Shown: positions 27,044 to 36,373, numbered from the stretch's first letter. The stretch is 64,000 bases of DNA from Hymenobacter daecheongensis DSM 21074 (GCF_900141805.1 NZ_FQYN01000002.1:496001-560000), one strand, 5' to 3'. Translations and numbers: made by a program. Notes: generated by a model from the letters alone, not told the origin.

Positions 27044-29089
27044 ATGTCTACCAAATCCCAATCTCTCTTCCAACCCGCCCTGATCAGCGAGGCCGTGAAA
27101 CAGGCCTTTGTGAAGCTCGATCCGCGCATCATGTTCCGCAACCCGGTGATGTTCACTGTGGAAGTGGGCACGGTGGTGATGCTGCTCGTGACGCTGGGGC
27201 TGCTGGTGAAGCCCGACGCCGCGCAGGGCTCATTCGGCTACAACTTCACCGTGTTTCTGGTGCTGTTTCTGACCTTGCTGTTCGCCAATTTCGCCGAGGC
27301 CATTGCCGAAGCCCGCGGCAAGGCCCAGGCCGAAAGCCTGCGCAAAACCCGCGAGGAAACGCCCGCCCGCGTCATCGACGCCAACGGCAACGTGTCGTCG
27401 GTGTCGTCGTCGCAGCTGCAGAAAGGCCAGATGTTTCTGGTGGAAGCCGGCGAAATCATTCCTACTGATGGCGAGATTATCGAGGGGCTGGCTACCATTG
27501 ATGAATCGGCCATTACGGGCGAGTCGGCGCCGGTGATACGGGAGGCCGGCGGCGACAAATCTTCTGTCACAGGCGGCACCAAGGTGCTGTCGGACCGCAT
27601 CAAAGTAGTCGTCACGACGGCGCCCGGCGAGAGTTTTCTGGACAAGATGATTGCGCTGGTGGAAGGCGCCTCGCGGCAGAAAACGCCCAACGAAATTGCC
27701 CTCACCATCTTGCTGGCGGGATTCACGCTGGTGTTTGTGCTGGTGTGCGTGACGCTGGCGCCGTTTGCCAATTTCGCCAAAACGCCCATTGCCATTTCGG
27801 CCTTCATTGCGCTGTTTGTGTGCTTGATTCCGACCACCATTGGCGGGCTGCTCTCGGCCATCGGCATTGCGGGCATGGACCGCGCGCTGCGGGCCAACGT
27901 CATCACCAAAAGCGGCAAAGCCGTGGAAACGGCCGGCGACATCGATGTGCTGCTGCTCGACAAAACCGGCACCATTACCATCGGCAACCGCAAAGCCACG
28001 CACTTCTGGCCCGCACCCGGCATCGAGGCCCGGCAGTTTGTGGAGCTGGCTACGCTCTCGTCGCTGACCGATGAGACGCCCGAAGGCAAGAGCATTGTGG
28101 AGTTGGCCCGCGAGCAGCAGGTGAGCCCCGAGCAGCTGCTGCCCCGCCTGCAGGGCGCCGAGCTGATCAAGTTCACGGCCGAAACCCGCAGCTCCGGCGT
28201 GACGCTGCCCGACGGCACCCGTATCCGCAAGGGCGCTTCCGACGCCATCCGGCAGCTGGCCGTGAAAGCCGGCCAGGCCTTTCCGCAGGAAACCACGCAG
28301 CGCGTGGAGGCCATTGCCAGCAATGGCGGCACGCCGCTGGTGCTGAGCGAAAACGACCGGGTGCTGGGCGTGGTGGAGCTACAAGACATCATCAAGCCCG
28401 GCATTCAGGAGCGGTTTGAGCGCCTGCGCAACATGGGCATCAAAACGGTGATGGTGACCGGCGACAACCCGCTCACGGCCAAGTTTATTGCCGAGAAAGC
28501 CGGCGTCGACGACTTCATTGCCGAGGCCAAGCCCGAGGACAAAATGACCTACATCCGCAACGAGCAGCAGCAGGGCAAGCTGGTAGCCATGATGGGCGAC
28601 GGCACCAACGACGCCCCCGCCCTGGCCCAGGCCGACGTGGGCGTGGCCATGAACTCGGGCACCCAAGCCGCCAAGGAAGCCGGCAACATGGTGGACCTCG
28701 ACAACGACCCCACCAAGCTCATTGAGGTGGTCGAAATCGGGAAGCAGCTGCTCATGACGCGCGGCACGCTCACCACGTTTTCCATTGCCAACGACGTGGC
28801 CAAGTACTTTGCCATTGTGCCGGCGCTGTTCATGGTGGCCATTCCGGCCCTGGGCGCGCTCAACATCATGGGCTTGAAGTCGCCGCAGTCGGCCATCCTC
28901 TCGGCCGTGATTTTCAACGCCGTCATCATCCCGGCGCTGGTGCCGCTGGCCTTGCGCGGCGTGGCTTACAAGCCCATCGGGGCCTCGGCGCTGCTGCGCC
29001 GCAACCTGCTGGTGTATGGTTTGGGCGGCGTGCTGGTGCCCTTCATCGGCATCAAGGTCATTGACTTGATTGTGGGGGCATTTTTGTGA
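27044..29089 (+). CDS. kdpB: Potassium-transporting ATPase subunit B (P-type ATPase)
   Basis: A 681-residue catalytic subunit that hydrolyses ATP to drive K+ uptake through KdpA. P-type motifs are intact: the A-domain TGES ([11 protein letters not shown]), the phosphorylated aspartate D306 in [10 protein letters not shown], the nucleotide-binding KGAS, and the hinge [10 protein letters not shown] with [14 protein letters not shown]. Transmembrane helices lie in both halves, with [16 protein letters not shown] before the phosphorylation site. The length equals that of the E. coli protein. The last 32 bp overlap the end of an opposite-strand gene inserted between kdpB and kdpC. Confidence 0.98.
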   Translation: MSTKSQSLFQPALISEAVKQAFVKLDPRIMFRNPVMFTVEVGTVVMLLVTLGLLVKPDAAQGSFGYNFTVFLVLFLTLLFANFAEAIAEARGKAQAESLRKTREETPARVIDANGNVSSVSSSQLQKGQMFLVEAGEIIPTDGEIIEGLATIDESAITGESAPVIREAGGDKSSVTGGTKVLSDRIKVVVTTAPGESFLDKMIALVEGASRQKTPNEIALTILLAGFTLVFVLVCVTLAPFANFAKTPIAISAFIALFVCLIPTTIGGLLSAIGIAGMDRALRANVITKSGKAVETAGDIDVLLLDKTGTITIGNRKATHFWPAPGIEARQFVELATLSSLTDETPEGKSIVELAREQQVSPEQLLPRLQGAELIKFTAETRSSGVTLPDGTRIRKGASDAIRQLAVKAGQAFPQETTQRVEAIASNGGTPLVLSENDRVLGVVELQDIIKPGIQERFERLRNMGIKTVMVTGDNPLTAKFIAEKAGVDDFIAEAKPEDKMTYIRNEQQQGKLVAMMGDGTNDAPALAQADVGVAMNSGTQAAKEAGNMVDLDNDPTKLIEVVEIGKQLLMTRGTLTTFSIANDVAKYFAIVPALFMVAIPALGALNIMGLKSPQSAILSAVIFNAVIIPALVPLALRGVAYKPIGASALLRRNLLVYGLGGVLVPFIGIKVIDLIVGAFL

Positions 29090-29630
29090 GAACCTCGGTA
29101 AAGCGGAAGTCCTGCGCAATGATGTAGCCTTGACCAATGAGCAGCAGATGATGCAATGGTTTCACTAGCTGAGCCTCCATTTTTCCGTGAACATAGGTTG
29201 ACACGCCATACTTCTCGCAAGCTTCAACCATAGCTTGGGCAATAGAAACCGGCGCACCCGCCATAAGTAGGCCAGAGCCGTCAACTATGTTTTTCCTCAG
29301 CTGGTTGGCTCCACCGTTTAAAAACCACTGCCAGTCGCGCCAGCCTTGAAACACTCCTTCTATTCGCTGCTGGATATCGGCCAATAAGTCGTCTGGTTCT
29401 GGCAGGCGGGAGTTGACATATACTCCAACCAGTGAACTGTTGTATGCCAGAAGTAAAGGATGCTCTGTGCAACTAAGAAATTCGCCACGCATTCCCGGCT
29501 TTAAGCGCGCTTCCTTCTTCTCTACATAGTCAATCCGGAATGACTTTCCGGGCATTGTAAGAACCGCAAAAGTAGTTTGAGCTACCATCACGGTAACCAT
29601 TTGATTATCTGGAATCGGGACATCAAGCAT
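29058..29630 (-). CDS. Unrecognised protein encoded on the opposite strand between kdpB and kdpC
   Basis: A 190-residue predicted soluble protein with no signal peptide or membrane helix. Recognisable features are limited to [20 protein letters not shown] at the N-terminus, a Trp-rich middle ([12 protein letters not shown]) and [20 protein letters not shown]. Its base composition is visibly less GC-rich than the kdp genes around it. It is antisense to the operon, overlaps the kdpB end by 32 bp and starts 33 bp before kdpC. A gene in this place interrupts an operon that is continuous elsewhere, so recent acquisition is likely. I cannot name its function. Confidence 0.7.
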   Translation of the reverse strand: MLDVPIPDNQMVTVMVAQTTFAVLTMPGKSFRIDYVEKKEARLKPGMRGEFLSCTEHPLLLAYNSSLVGVYVNSRLPEPDDLLADIQQRIEGVFQGWRDWQWFLNGGANQLRKNIVDGSGLLMAGAPVSIAQAMVEACEKYGVSTYVHGKMEAQLVKPLHHLLLIGQGYIIAQDFRFTEVLTKMPPQSSQ

Positions 29631-29662
29631 GCGCCCAATTTACCAATGACTTTGAAACCATC

Positions 29663-30226
29663 ATGAAACAGAACCTGCTTCCCGCATTCCGCCTGACCCT
29701 TGTGCTGCTGCTGGTGTGCTGCCTGATTTACCCCGCCCTGGTGTGGGCCGGCGCTCAACTGGCCCCGGCCGGCGGGCAGGGCGAAACCATCAGCCACAAG
29801 GGCCGCGTGGTAGGCTACGACAACTTGGGCCAGAACTTCACCCGGCCCGACTACTTCCAGGGCCGCCCCTCGGCCGTGGACTACAACGCCGCCGGCTCGG
29901 CCGGCTCCAACAAAGGCCCCAGCAACCCCGAGTACCTGGCCGCCGTGCAGGCCCGCCTCGATACGTTTCTGGTGCAGAACCCCGGCGTAACCAAAGCTCA
30001 GGTGCCGGCCGAACTGCTCACCGCCAGCGGCTCGGGCCTCGACCCGCACCTTTCGCCCGCCGCCGCCGCCGTGCAGGTAGCCCGCGTAGCCAAGGCCCGC
30101 AACCTGGACACTGCCAAAGTGCAGGCTTTAGTGGCCCAGCACACCGAACACAGCGTTTTGGGGCCCGACCGGGTGAACGTGCTGCGCCTGAACGTGGCGC
30201 TGGACGAGCTGGCTGCCCGCCGTTAA
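29663..30226 (+). CDS. kdpC: Potassium-transporting ATPase subunit C
   Basis: A 187-residue subunit with one N-terminal membrane helix (FRLTLVLLLVCCLIYPALVWA) and a periplasmic domain. Family blocks are present: GRVVGYDNLGQNFTRPDYFQGRPSAVDYNAAGSAGSN, then ASGSGLDPHLSPAAAAVQVARVA and TEHSVLGPDRVNVLRLNVALDEL. KdpC stabilises the assembled pump. It is separated from kdpB by the inverted foreign-looking gene, so its expression from the kdp promoter must pass through about 570 bp of antisense gene, or it has its own promoter. Confidence 0.96.
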   Translation: MKQNLLPAFRLTLVLLLVCCLIYPALVWAGAQLAPAGGQGETISHKGRVVGYDNLGQNFTRPDYFQGRPSAVDYNAAGSAGSNKGPSNPEYLAAVQARLDTFLVQNPGVTKAQVPAELLTASGSGLDPHLSPAAAAVQVARVAKARNLDTAKVQALVAQHTEHSVLGPDRVNVLRLNVALDELAARR

Positions 30227-30274
30227 GGTGCCGGTCATTTTTCTTCCGATTCTTCTTTCTCTTTCCTGTTACCG

Positions 30275-31708
30275 ATGAACTACTTTTCCCGCTCCACGGC
30301 CCTCAAAAAACAACTTTCCACCCTGCTCCTGGCCGTAGGAGGTACTACGCCGCTGCTGGCCCAAACCACCGAAACCCGCCCCGGTACCCAGCGCCCCGCC
30401 GCCGACACCACCACGGCCATTCCGGCCAAAGTGCCCTTCGACGGCTACGACCTGACCTGGATCAACGGCCAGAACCGCCAATCGACGTTTCCGCTGCAGG
30501 TGAAGGACGCCAACGGCGAAACCGTGCTGACCGGCGTGGCCTTGCTCGACGGCCACTACAACTACAACTTCGCCCGGCCCATCGACCACACCCAGACCAT
30601 TTCGGCGGTGTCGGGGCGGGCCAATGAATTCTCGCTGGCGCTGGCGTCGGTGGGGCTGGAGTCCAACTACAAAAACATCATCGGGCGACTGTGGCTGCAA
30701 ACCGGGTCCATGGCCCATGTAGTGCAGGAAACCGACGGCTCGGTGTTGCGCGGCCGCAACACGGGCACCGGCAACCTGAAGTTTATCCGCGAAGCCGCCG
30801 CCGGCTACCACTTCAACAAGGCCTACGGCCTGAACGTGGAGCTAGGCATTTTCATGAGCTACATCGGGTTGGAAAGCTACGTGATGCAGGAAAACTGGAG
30901 CTACCAGCGCAGCCTGGTCTGCGACTTCACGCCGTTCTACTTCCAGGGGGCGCGGGTGCAGTTTTTCCCCACCAAAAACTTCAAAACTGAGCTGTGGGTG
31001 ATGAACGGCTGGCAGACCTACAACACGTTCAACCGTCGCCCGGCCTTTGGCAACTCCAACTACTGGCGTCCCAACGAGAACCTTCAGTTGGTGGCCAACT
31101 TCTACTACGGCAACGACTCGCGCCCTGGCCTCGACTCTACGGCGGTGGGCATCGGCAGCTACCCCAACATCAACCGCTTTCACCACGATAACAGCATCGT
31201 GGCCCGCTACTACCACAAGCCCAAAAACCAGCTGCGCGGCATCACGCAGGCTGCTTTCAGCCTGAACACGCACTACGGCTTCCAGAGCGGCGACGGGCTC
31301 AAGGCCAAGAACAACTACATGACCGGCACCTCGTTTGCCAACCGTCTGTGGTTTGCCAAGAACAAGGCCGCCTTCACGCTACGGGCCGGCTTCGTAAAAA
31401 ACCCTTCGCGCTACCTGAGCTTCACGCCGGCCGTGGTGGGCGGCAACGGCTCCAACGCCTTCCTCGACACGCCCGCCAGCAAGCTCACGGCCAAGGAAAT
31501 TACCGGCACCTTCGACCTGATGCCCTCCGACTTCGTGACCTTCCGCATCGAGTACCTGCACCGCTCGGCCAACGTGCCCTACTTCGCTGGCCGCGGCGGC
31601 ACCACCTCGCCCTCCGGTTACGCCGACCAGCCCATCCCCGCCAACTGGCAGCCCGACCTGCGCAAAACCGAAAACCGCATCGTCGGCTCGGTGAATTTCC
31701 GTTTGTAA
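30275..31708 (+). CDS. Outer-membrane beta-barrel porin-like protein (first of two in the kdp locus)
   Basis: A 477-residue exported protein with signal peptide (STLLLAVGGTTPLLA, cleavage before Q). Beta-barrel strands follow, such as YNYNFARPIDH, LNVELGIFMSYIGLESY, QGARVQFFPTKNFKTELWVMNGWQ and LQLVANFYYGND, ending KTENRIVGSVNFRL with the C-terminal aromatic/hydrophobic strand. The pattern fits putative barrel porin families of the BBP2/OmpL type. It starts 49 bp after kdpC. The second barrel gene downstream shares local motifs (SYIGLES versus SHIGLEG), so the two are probably distant paralogs. A role as the outer-membrane K+ entry path is inferred from context alone. Confidence 0.8.
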   Translation: MNYFSRSTALKKQLSTLLLAVGGTTPLLAQTTETRPGTQRPAADTTTAIPAKVPFDGYDLTWINGQNRQSTFPLQVKDANGETVLTGVALLDGHYNYNFARPIDHTQTISAVSGRANEFSLALASVGLESNYKNIIGRLWLQTGSMAHVVQETDGSVLRGRNTGTGNLKFIREAAAGYHFNKAYGLNVELGIFMSYIGLESYVMQENWSYQRSLVCDFTPFYFQGARVQFFPTKNFKTELWVMNGWQTYNTFNRRPAFGNSNYWRPNENLQLVANFYYGNDSRPGLDSTAVGIGSYPNINRFHHDNSIVARYYHKPKNQLRGITQAAFSLNTHYGFQSGDGLKAKNNYMTGTSFANRLWFAKNKAAFTLRAGFVKNPSRYLSFTPAVVGGNGSNAFLDTPASKLTAKEITGTFDLMPSDFVTFRIEYLHRSANVPYFAGRGGTTSPSGYADQPIPANWQPDLRKTENRIVGSVNFRL

Positions 31709-31823
31709 ACCCCACCCCAACCCCTCCCCAAAAGGGAGGGGCTTAGGTTACCATCACAACGACTAAATGACTTTGCCAAAGTAACCTAAGCCCCTCCCTT
31801 TTGGGGAGGGGTTGGGGTGGGGT
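31709..31823. repeat. Inverted repeat with CCCCACCCCAACCCCTCCC arms
   Basis: The arms 31709-31752 and 31781-31823 are complementary over about 43 bp, and each has an inner hairpin CCCCTCCC-n-GGGAGGGG. The loop is AT-rich. It fills the gap between the two porin genes. It is GC-rich like the kdpA-kdpB element but a different sequence. Confidence 0.9.
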
Positions 31824-31872
31824 CTGCGGGACTGTGCAGCCTTTTCTGGCCCCTTTGCCGTAGTATTCCGCT

Positions 31873-32991
31873 ATGAAAACACGTTTATTCCTGGCGCTGG
31901 CCCTCGCGGGGTTGCTGCGCAGCACCCCGGCACTGGCGCAGCAACCCGCCACCACCGACACCACCCGCACCGCTACCCCAACCGCTGAAACCGACCCCAA
32001 GCCCGAGTTTTTCGGCTACGTGGGCGTGTACTACGGCTACGACTTCAATAACCCCGCCGACCTGCGCCGGCCGGGCTTCATCTACTCCGAAAACCTGCAC
32101 AACCAGATTGCCATCAACATTGCACTGCTGGGCGCGCGCTACCAGAGCGAGCGGGTGCGGGGCACCTTCGCCATCCAGACCGGCACCTACCCCGATGCCA
32201 ACTACGCCGCTGAGCCTCAGATTTTCAAGAATATCTACGAGGCCTGGGGCGGCGTGAAGCTGGCTAAAAACCTGTGGCTGGATGCCGGCATTTTCCTTTC
32301 GCACATCGGCCTGGAAGGCCCCATTTCCCGCGACGACCTCACGCTGACCCGCTCCATCATGGCCGACAACTCACCCTACTACGAGGCCGGCGCCAAGCTC
32401 ACCTACGACAACGGCCAGAAGTGGCTCTTTTCGGCCCTGGTGCTCAACGGCTGGCAGGTCATTCGCGACAACAACCAGAACATGGCCGTGGGCACGCAGG
32501 TGCAGTTCCGGCCCAACAGCAAGTGGCTGCTCAACTCCAGCACCTACTTGGGCGAGGGCCGCAACGTGCCCGACTCCGTAGACCAGCGCACCCGCTACTA
32601 CCACGACTTCTACCTCACCTTCAACCCCAGCGAAAAGTGGCGGCTGGCAGCCGCCGTGGACGCCGGTTGGCAGGAAAAAGCCGACGGCCGCGCCGGCTAC
32701 GACCACTGGCACGCCGGCTCCCTCATCGTGCGCCGCCGCCTGGGCAAGAAAACCGGCCTAGTAGGCCGCGCCGAGTACTTCCACGACCCCGCCGCCGTGG
32801 TAGCCAGCACCGCCGTGGGCGGCCTGCACACTGGCGGCTACTCCCTGGGCTTCGACTACAACCCCGTGCCCCGCGTGATTCTGCGCCTCGAAGGCAAGCA
32901 GTTCCGGGCCGCTGATGCAGTATTCACCCAGCGCAAGGAACTGCGCGCGACAAACGCCGCCCTCACGGGCCTGCTGGGCCTCACGTTTTAA
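31873..32991 (+). CDS. Outer-membrane beta-barrel porin-like protein (second of two in the kdp locus)
   Basis: A 372-residue exported protein with signal peptide (RLFLALALAGLLRSTPALA, cleavage before QQ). Strands typical of a barrel follow: FGYVGVYYGYDFNNP, GTFAIQTGTYPDANY, LWLDAGIFLSHIGLEG and WLFSALVLNGWQV, ending ALTGLLGLTF. SHIGLEG corresponds to SYIGLES in the preceding gene. It lies between the first porin and the KdpD-like sensor, with 102 bp to the latter. It probably forms an outer-membrane channel; substrate unknown. Confidence 0.78.
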   Translation: MKTRLFLALALAGLLRSTPALAQQPATTDTTRTATPTAETDPKPEFFGYVGVYYGYDFNNPADLRRPGFIYSENLHNQIAINIALLGARYQSERVRGTFAIQTGTYPDANYAAEPQIFKNIYEAWGGVKLAKNLWLDAGIFLSHIGLEGPISRDDLTLTRSIMADNSPYYEAGAKLTYDNGQKWLFSALVLNGWQVIRDNNQNMAVGTQVQFRPNSKWLLNSSTYLGEGRNVPDSVDQRTRYYHDFYLTFNPSEKWRLAAAVDAGWQEKADGRAGYDHWHAGSLIVRRRLGKKTGLVGRAEYFHDPAAVVASTAVGGLHTGGYSLGFDYNPVPRVILRLEGKQFRAADAVFTQRKELRATNAALTGLLGLTF

Positions 32992-33093
32992 AAAACCCCA
33001 ATAACCAGTCAGGCGGCTGCCGCTGTCTGGCCGGGACGTTCTGTAGGGCATAAGTCGGCCGGCTTTGCAGCCAACTACCACCCAGCCACCCGC

Positions 33094-34266
33094 ATGGAAA
33101 CCTCCACCGAAGACAACCTGCGCGACCAGTCGGCTGAGCGGTTTCTGCGCCTGGTGCAGGACCGCCGCCGCGGCCGGCTCAAGGTGTATATCGGGTTGGC
33201 GGCCGGGGTGGGCAAAACCTACCGCATGCTGCAGGAAGCCCACGACCTGCTGCAGCACCACGTAGATGTGGTGCTGGGCTTCGTGGTGACGCACGGCCGG
33301 GCCGGCACCGAGGCCCAGCTGCAAGGGCTGCCGGTGCTGCCCCGCAAGCAGATTTTCTATAAGGGCCGCATGCTGGAGGAGATGGACGTGCAGGCCATCC
33401 TGCAGCGGCGGCCCTCGGTGGTAATTGTGGACGAGCTGGCCCACACCAACGTGCCCGGCTCGCTCAACGAGAAGCGCTGGCAGGACGTGGAGCAGCTCGT
33501 AAAGGCCGGCATCAGCGTGATTACGGCTGTGAACGTGCAGCACCTGGAAAGCCTGCACGACCAGGTGCTGCGCATTACGGGCACCGACGTGACGGAGCGC
33601 GTGCCCGACCAGCTGCTCAAGCTGGCCGACGAGGTGGTGAACGTGGACCTCACGGTGGGCGAGCTGCGCGGCCGCCTCGAAGAAGGCAAAATTTACGACT
33701 CGCAGAAGGTGCCTACGGCGCTGCAGAACTTCTTTCAGGCCGAAAACCTGCTCCAGCTGCGCGAGCTGGCCCTGCGCGAAGTGGCCAACCTGCTGGGCCG
33801 CCAGATTGAGAGCGACGCCGGCGGCGCGCCCGCCGTGGCCCCGCAGCGTCGCAACACCGACCGCCTGCTGGCCTGCATCAACGCCAACGCCCCGGCCGCC
33901 AAGGAAATCATCCGCAAAACTTCCCGCCTCGCCGACCGCCTCGGCGGGGCCCGCTGGTACGTACTCTACATCCAGACGCCGCGCGAGTCGTCGGACCGGG
34001 TGGGGCTGGCGGCCCAGCGTCACCTCATCAACAACCTGCAGCTGGCTACCGAGCTGGGCGGCCAGATTCTTCGGGTGAAGGCTGACAACGTGGTGCCGGA
34101 AATAATGCGCGTGGCCGCCGAAAAGAACGTGTCGCTGCTCATCTGCGGGGTCACGAGCGAGAAAGGCTGGTGGGCCCGTCTCACCCGCCGCGGCATCACC
34201 ACCGACCTGATCCGCCGCGTAGCCCGCCACGACCAGGACCTGGATATTTTTCTCGTGACGTATTAG
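33094..34266 (+). CDS. Stand-alone KdpD N-terminal sensor domain protein (no kinase)
   Basis: A 390-residue protein matching the cytoplasmic N-terminal half of KdpD. The KdpD domain has Walker A GLAAGVGKTYRML and Walker B VVIVDELAHTNVPGS, with GRMLEEMDVQAILQRRP between them. It is followed by a universal-stress-protein-like domain (ARWYVLYIQTPR to LLICGVTSEKGWW). The four-helix membrane segment and histidine-kinase core of classical KdpD (about 900 residues) are absent. The stop is at 34266 with no kinase sequence continuing in frame. The kinase function appears to be supplied by the separate protein 123 bp downstream. It would sense cytoplasmic K+ or ATP status (inferred from the KdpD family). 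Confidence 0.88.
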   Translation: METSTEDNLRDQSAERFLRLVQDRRRGRLKVYIGLAAGVGKTYRMLQEAHDLLQHHVDVVLGFVVTHGRAGTEAQLQGLPVLPRKQIFYKGRMLEEMDVQAILQRRPSVVIVDELAHTNVPGSLNEKRWQDVEQLVKAGISVITAVNVQHLESLHDQVLRITGTDVTERVPDQLLKLADEVVNVDLTVGELRGRLEEGKIYDSQKVPTALQNFFQAENLLQLRELALREVANLLGRQIESDAGGAPAVAPQRRNTDRLLACINANAPAAKEIIRKTSRLADRLGGARWYVLYIQTPRESSDRVGLAAQRHLINNLQLATELGGQILRVKADNVVPEIMRVAAEKNVSLLICGVTSEKGWWARLTRRGITTDLIRRVARHDQDLDIFLVTY

Positions 34267-34386
34267 GTGGGGGCCTGGGGGCTTGGTTGGTGGGGTCTTG
34301 GGTTGTATTCTGACAAGTTGCACCCCAACATCACCCAGAACCCCACCAACCAAGCCCCCAAGACCCCAAGCCCCTAAGTCCCCCAA
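34267..34386. repeat. Inverted repeat with GGGGGCTTGGTTGGTGGGG arms
   Basis: The left arm around 34270-34314 and the right arm around 34322-34386 share GGGGGCTTGGTTGGTGGGGT and its complement, with related CCCCAAGACCCC segments outside. It fills the whole gap between the KdpD-like gene and the histidine kinase gene, ending next to its ATG. A degenerate relative lies at 57647-57747. Confidence 0.8.
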
Positions 34387-34389
34387 CAC

Positions 34390-36246
34390 ATGAACCTCAA
34401 AACCAAGATAACGCTCGGCTTTCTGGCGGTGCTGCTGCTGCTGGCCGGCATTGGGTCCTACACGCTTTATTCGCTGCGACGACTCGACCGCACGGCCACT
34501 AACGTGCTGAAAGAGAACTTCTACTCGGTACAGCTGGGCCAGCAGCTCTACGCGGCCCTCGACGAGCTGACGCTGGCCCACCAGCAGCGCTACCTGGGCG
34601 GCACCGCGCCGGCCGGCTACGAGGCCACGGTGCGCCAGGGGCTGCGCCGGTTTCAGCAGAGCCTCACCCGCGAGGCCGGCAACATCACCGAGCCCGGCGA
34701 GCGGGAAGTGGTTGATTCGCTCACCCACGCCTTCGATGCCTACCAGCTGTTGCTCGACCCGCAATCGACGGAGCCGCGCACGGCCGCGTTCTACCTGGCC
34801 CGCATTCTGCCCCAGCACCAGCTGCTGCGCACCCAAACCGGGCGCATGGTGCAACTGAACATGCAGGCCCTCACCCGCAAAAACGAGCAGGCCAACCGCG
34901 CCGCCACCCAGGTCACGCGCTACACGCTGGCCATGCTGGTGTTCAGCGGGCTGATTATGCTGTTTTTCGTGCTGAGCGTGCCCGAATCGGCCGTGATGCC
35001 GCTGCGCAAGCTGCAGGCCAGCATCGACCATGCCGCCAACCACAACTTCACGTCTTCCATTCCGGTAGAAAGCCACGACGAGTTCGGGGCCGTGGCGCGG
35101 GCCTTCAACCGAATGCTGGTGCAGCTGCAGGACTACCGCACCTCCACGCTGGCCCAGCTCATGGCCGAGCGCAACCGCGTGACCAGCCTCGTGAACAACC
35201 TCGACGAAGGCTTACTGCTGATTGATGAAAACCGCCGCATCATCGTGGCCAACCCCATCATCAGCAGCTTGCTCGATGTGCCCGCCGCCAAGCTGGTGGG
35301 CCGCCCCGCCGACGAGCTGGCCCGCGAAAATGACCTGTTTCGCGAGATGCTGCGCTACCTCGACGTGCCCGCCGCCCAGCGCGACAAAGACACGCCGCTG
35401 CTCACCATCGCGCAGAGCGGCGAAGAAGCCTACTTTCGCCTCACCGTCAACGATGTCATCAGCTTCAACGAGGCCATTGATAAGATGGAGTTTGTGGGCT
35501 CGGTGCTCACGCTGCGCAACGTGTCGGAATACAAGAAGCTGGATCAGGCCAAGTCCAACTTCTTGGCCACGGTGTCGCACGAGCTGAAAACGCCGCTTTC
35601 CAGCATCAATTTCAGCCTGAAGCTGTTGCAGAATGGCAAGGTCGGCCCGCTCAATGCCGAGCAGCAGAACATTGTGCTCACCCTGAAGCAGGAAAACCAG
35701 CGCCTGCTCAAGATGGTAGGCGAGCTGATCGACGTGTCGCGGCTGGAGTCGGGCAATATTCAACTCAACTTCCAGCCCTCCGGCATCCTCGACATCGTGC
35801 AATTTGCCGCCGATACCATTCAGCTGCAGCTGCAGCCCAAGCAGCTCACGCTGGATGTGCAGGTGCCCGCCACGCTGCCGCCCGTGCGGGCCGACATCGA
35901 AAAGACCACCTGGGTGCTGCTCAATCTGCTGGCCAATGCCATCCGCTATTCGCCCGAGCAGGAGCAGATTCATATCCGGGCCAGCCTCTCCGCCGACCGC
36001 CAGCAGGTGCAGGTCAGCATTCAGGACCACGGCCCCGGCATCGCGCCCCAATACCAGGAAAAAATCTTCCAGCGCTTCGTCCAGATTCCCGACAAGAACG
36101 GCTACAAAGGCGGCTCCGGCCTGGGCCTGAGCATCGCCCGCGAGTTTATCGGCAGCCAGGGCGGGCTGCTGTGGGTCGAAAGCGAGCTGGGGGCCGGCAG
36201 CACGTTTATGTTCACGCTCCCACTGGCCGCGCCCGAGTCGGCGTAG
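34390..36246 (+). CDS. Sensor histidine kinase (HAMP-PAS-HisKA-HATPase) of the kdp locus
   Basis: A 618-residue membrane kinase. Transmembrane helix 1 is at residues 8-29 (LGFLAVLLLLAGIGSYTLYSL). A periplasmic loop of about 150 residues is followed by helix 2 (TLAMLVFSGLIMLFFVLSVPES). A HAMP linker and a PAS domain come next (NNLDEGLLLIDENRRIIVANPIISSLL). HisKA has phospho-acceptor H397 in TVSHELKTPLSS. The HATPase has N (NLLANAIRYSPE), G1 (DHGPGIAPQ) and G2 (GGSGLGLSIA) boxes. It likely phosphorylates the NtrC-type regulator upstream of kdpF, with the stand-alone KdpD domain protein as input partner. That pairing is inferred from gene context. Confidence 0.92.
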   Translation: MNLKTKITLGFLAVLLLLAGIGSYTLYSLRRLDRTATNVLKENFYSVQLGQQLYAALDELTLAHQQRYLGGTAPAGYEATVRQGLRRFQQSLTREAGNITEPGEREVVDSLTHAFDAYQLLLDPQSTEPRTAAFYLARILPQHQLLRTQTGRMVQLNMQALTRKNEQANRAATQVTRYTLAMLVFSGLIMLFFVLSVPESAVMPLRKLQASIDHAANHNFTSSIPVESHDEFGAVARAFNRMLVQLQDYRTSTLAQLMAERNRVTSLVNNLDEGLLLIDENRRIIVANPIISSLLDVPAAKLVGRPADELARENDLFREMLRYLDVPAAQRDKDTPLLTIAQSGEEAYFRLTVNDVISFNEAIDKMEFVGSVLTLRNVSEYKKLDQAKSNFLATVSHELKTPLSSINFSLKLLQNGKVGPLNAEQQNIVLTLKQENQRLLKMVGELIDVSRLESGNIQLNFQPSGILDIVQFAADTIQLQLQPKQLTLDVQVPATLPPVRADIEKTTWVLLNLLANAIRYSPEQEQIHIRASLSADRQQVQVSIQDHGPGIAPQYQEKIFQRFVQIPDKNGYKGGSGLGLSIAREFIGSQGGLLWVESELGAGSTFMFTLPLAAPESA

Positions 36247-36272
36247 CGCCACCAGGCACATGATTTCAACCG

Positions 36273-36373
36273 AACGTCATTCTGAGCGCAGCTGAGGAAT
36301 CTCGCGTGCTGACTTTGGATTAGTAATCTGACATCAGCACGCGAGATTCCTCGGCTGCGCTCGGAATGACGTT
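36273..36373. repeat. Dispersed inverted repeat, CATTCTGAGCGCAGC variant, copy C
   Basis: The left arm runs from AACGTCATTCTGAGCGCAGC through GAATCTCGCGTGCTGA. The right arm is its near-complement, ending GAATGACGTT. It is a variant of the TCATGCTGAGC family, with the same outer CATNCTGAGC and the CTCGCGTGCTGA inner arm found again in copy D (41130). Confidence 0.9.

Noticed and set aside
26844-31830. CRISPR array or insertion sequence in the kdp gaps
   Set aside because: The elements are single palindromes of different sequence, not regularly spaced direct repeats. No transposase ORF or target-site duplication was seen.
32758-35076. 772-codon open frame on the minus strand across the porin, KdpD-like and kinase genes
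   Set aside because: It runs antisense to three well-supported genes and is His/Val/Ala-rich, with no domain motif. Long antisense frames are expected in GC-rich DNA with strong GC3 bias.
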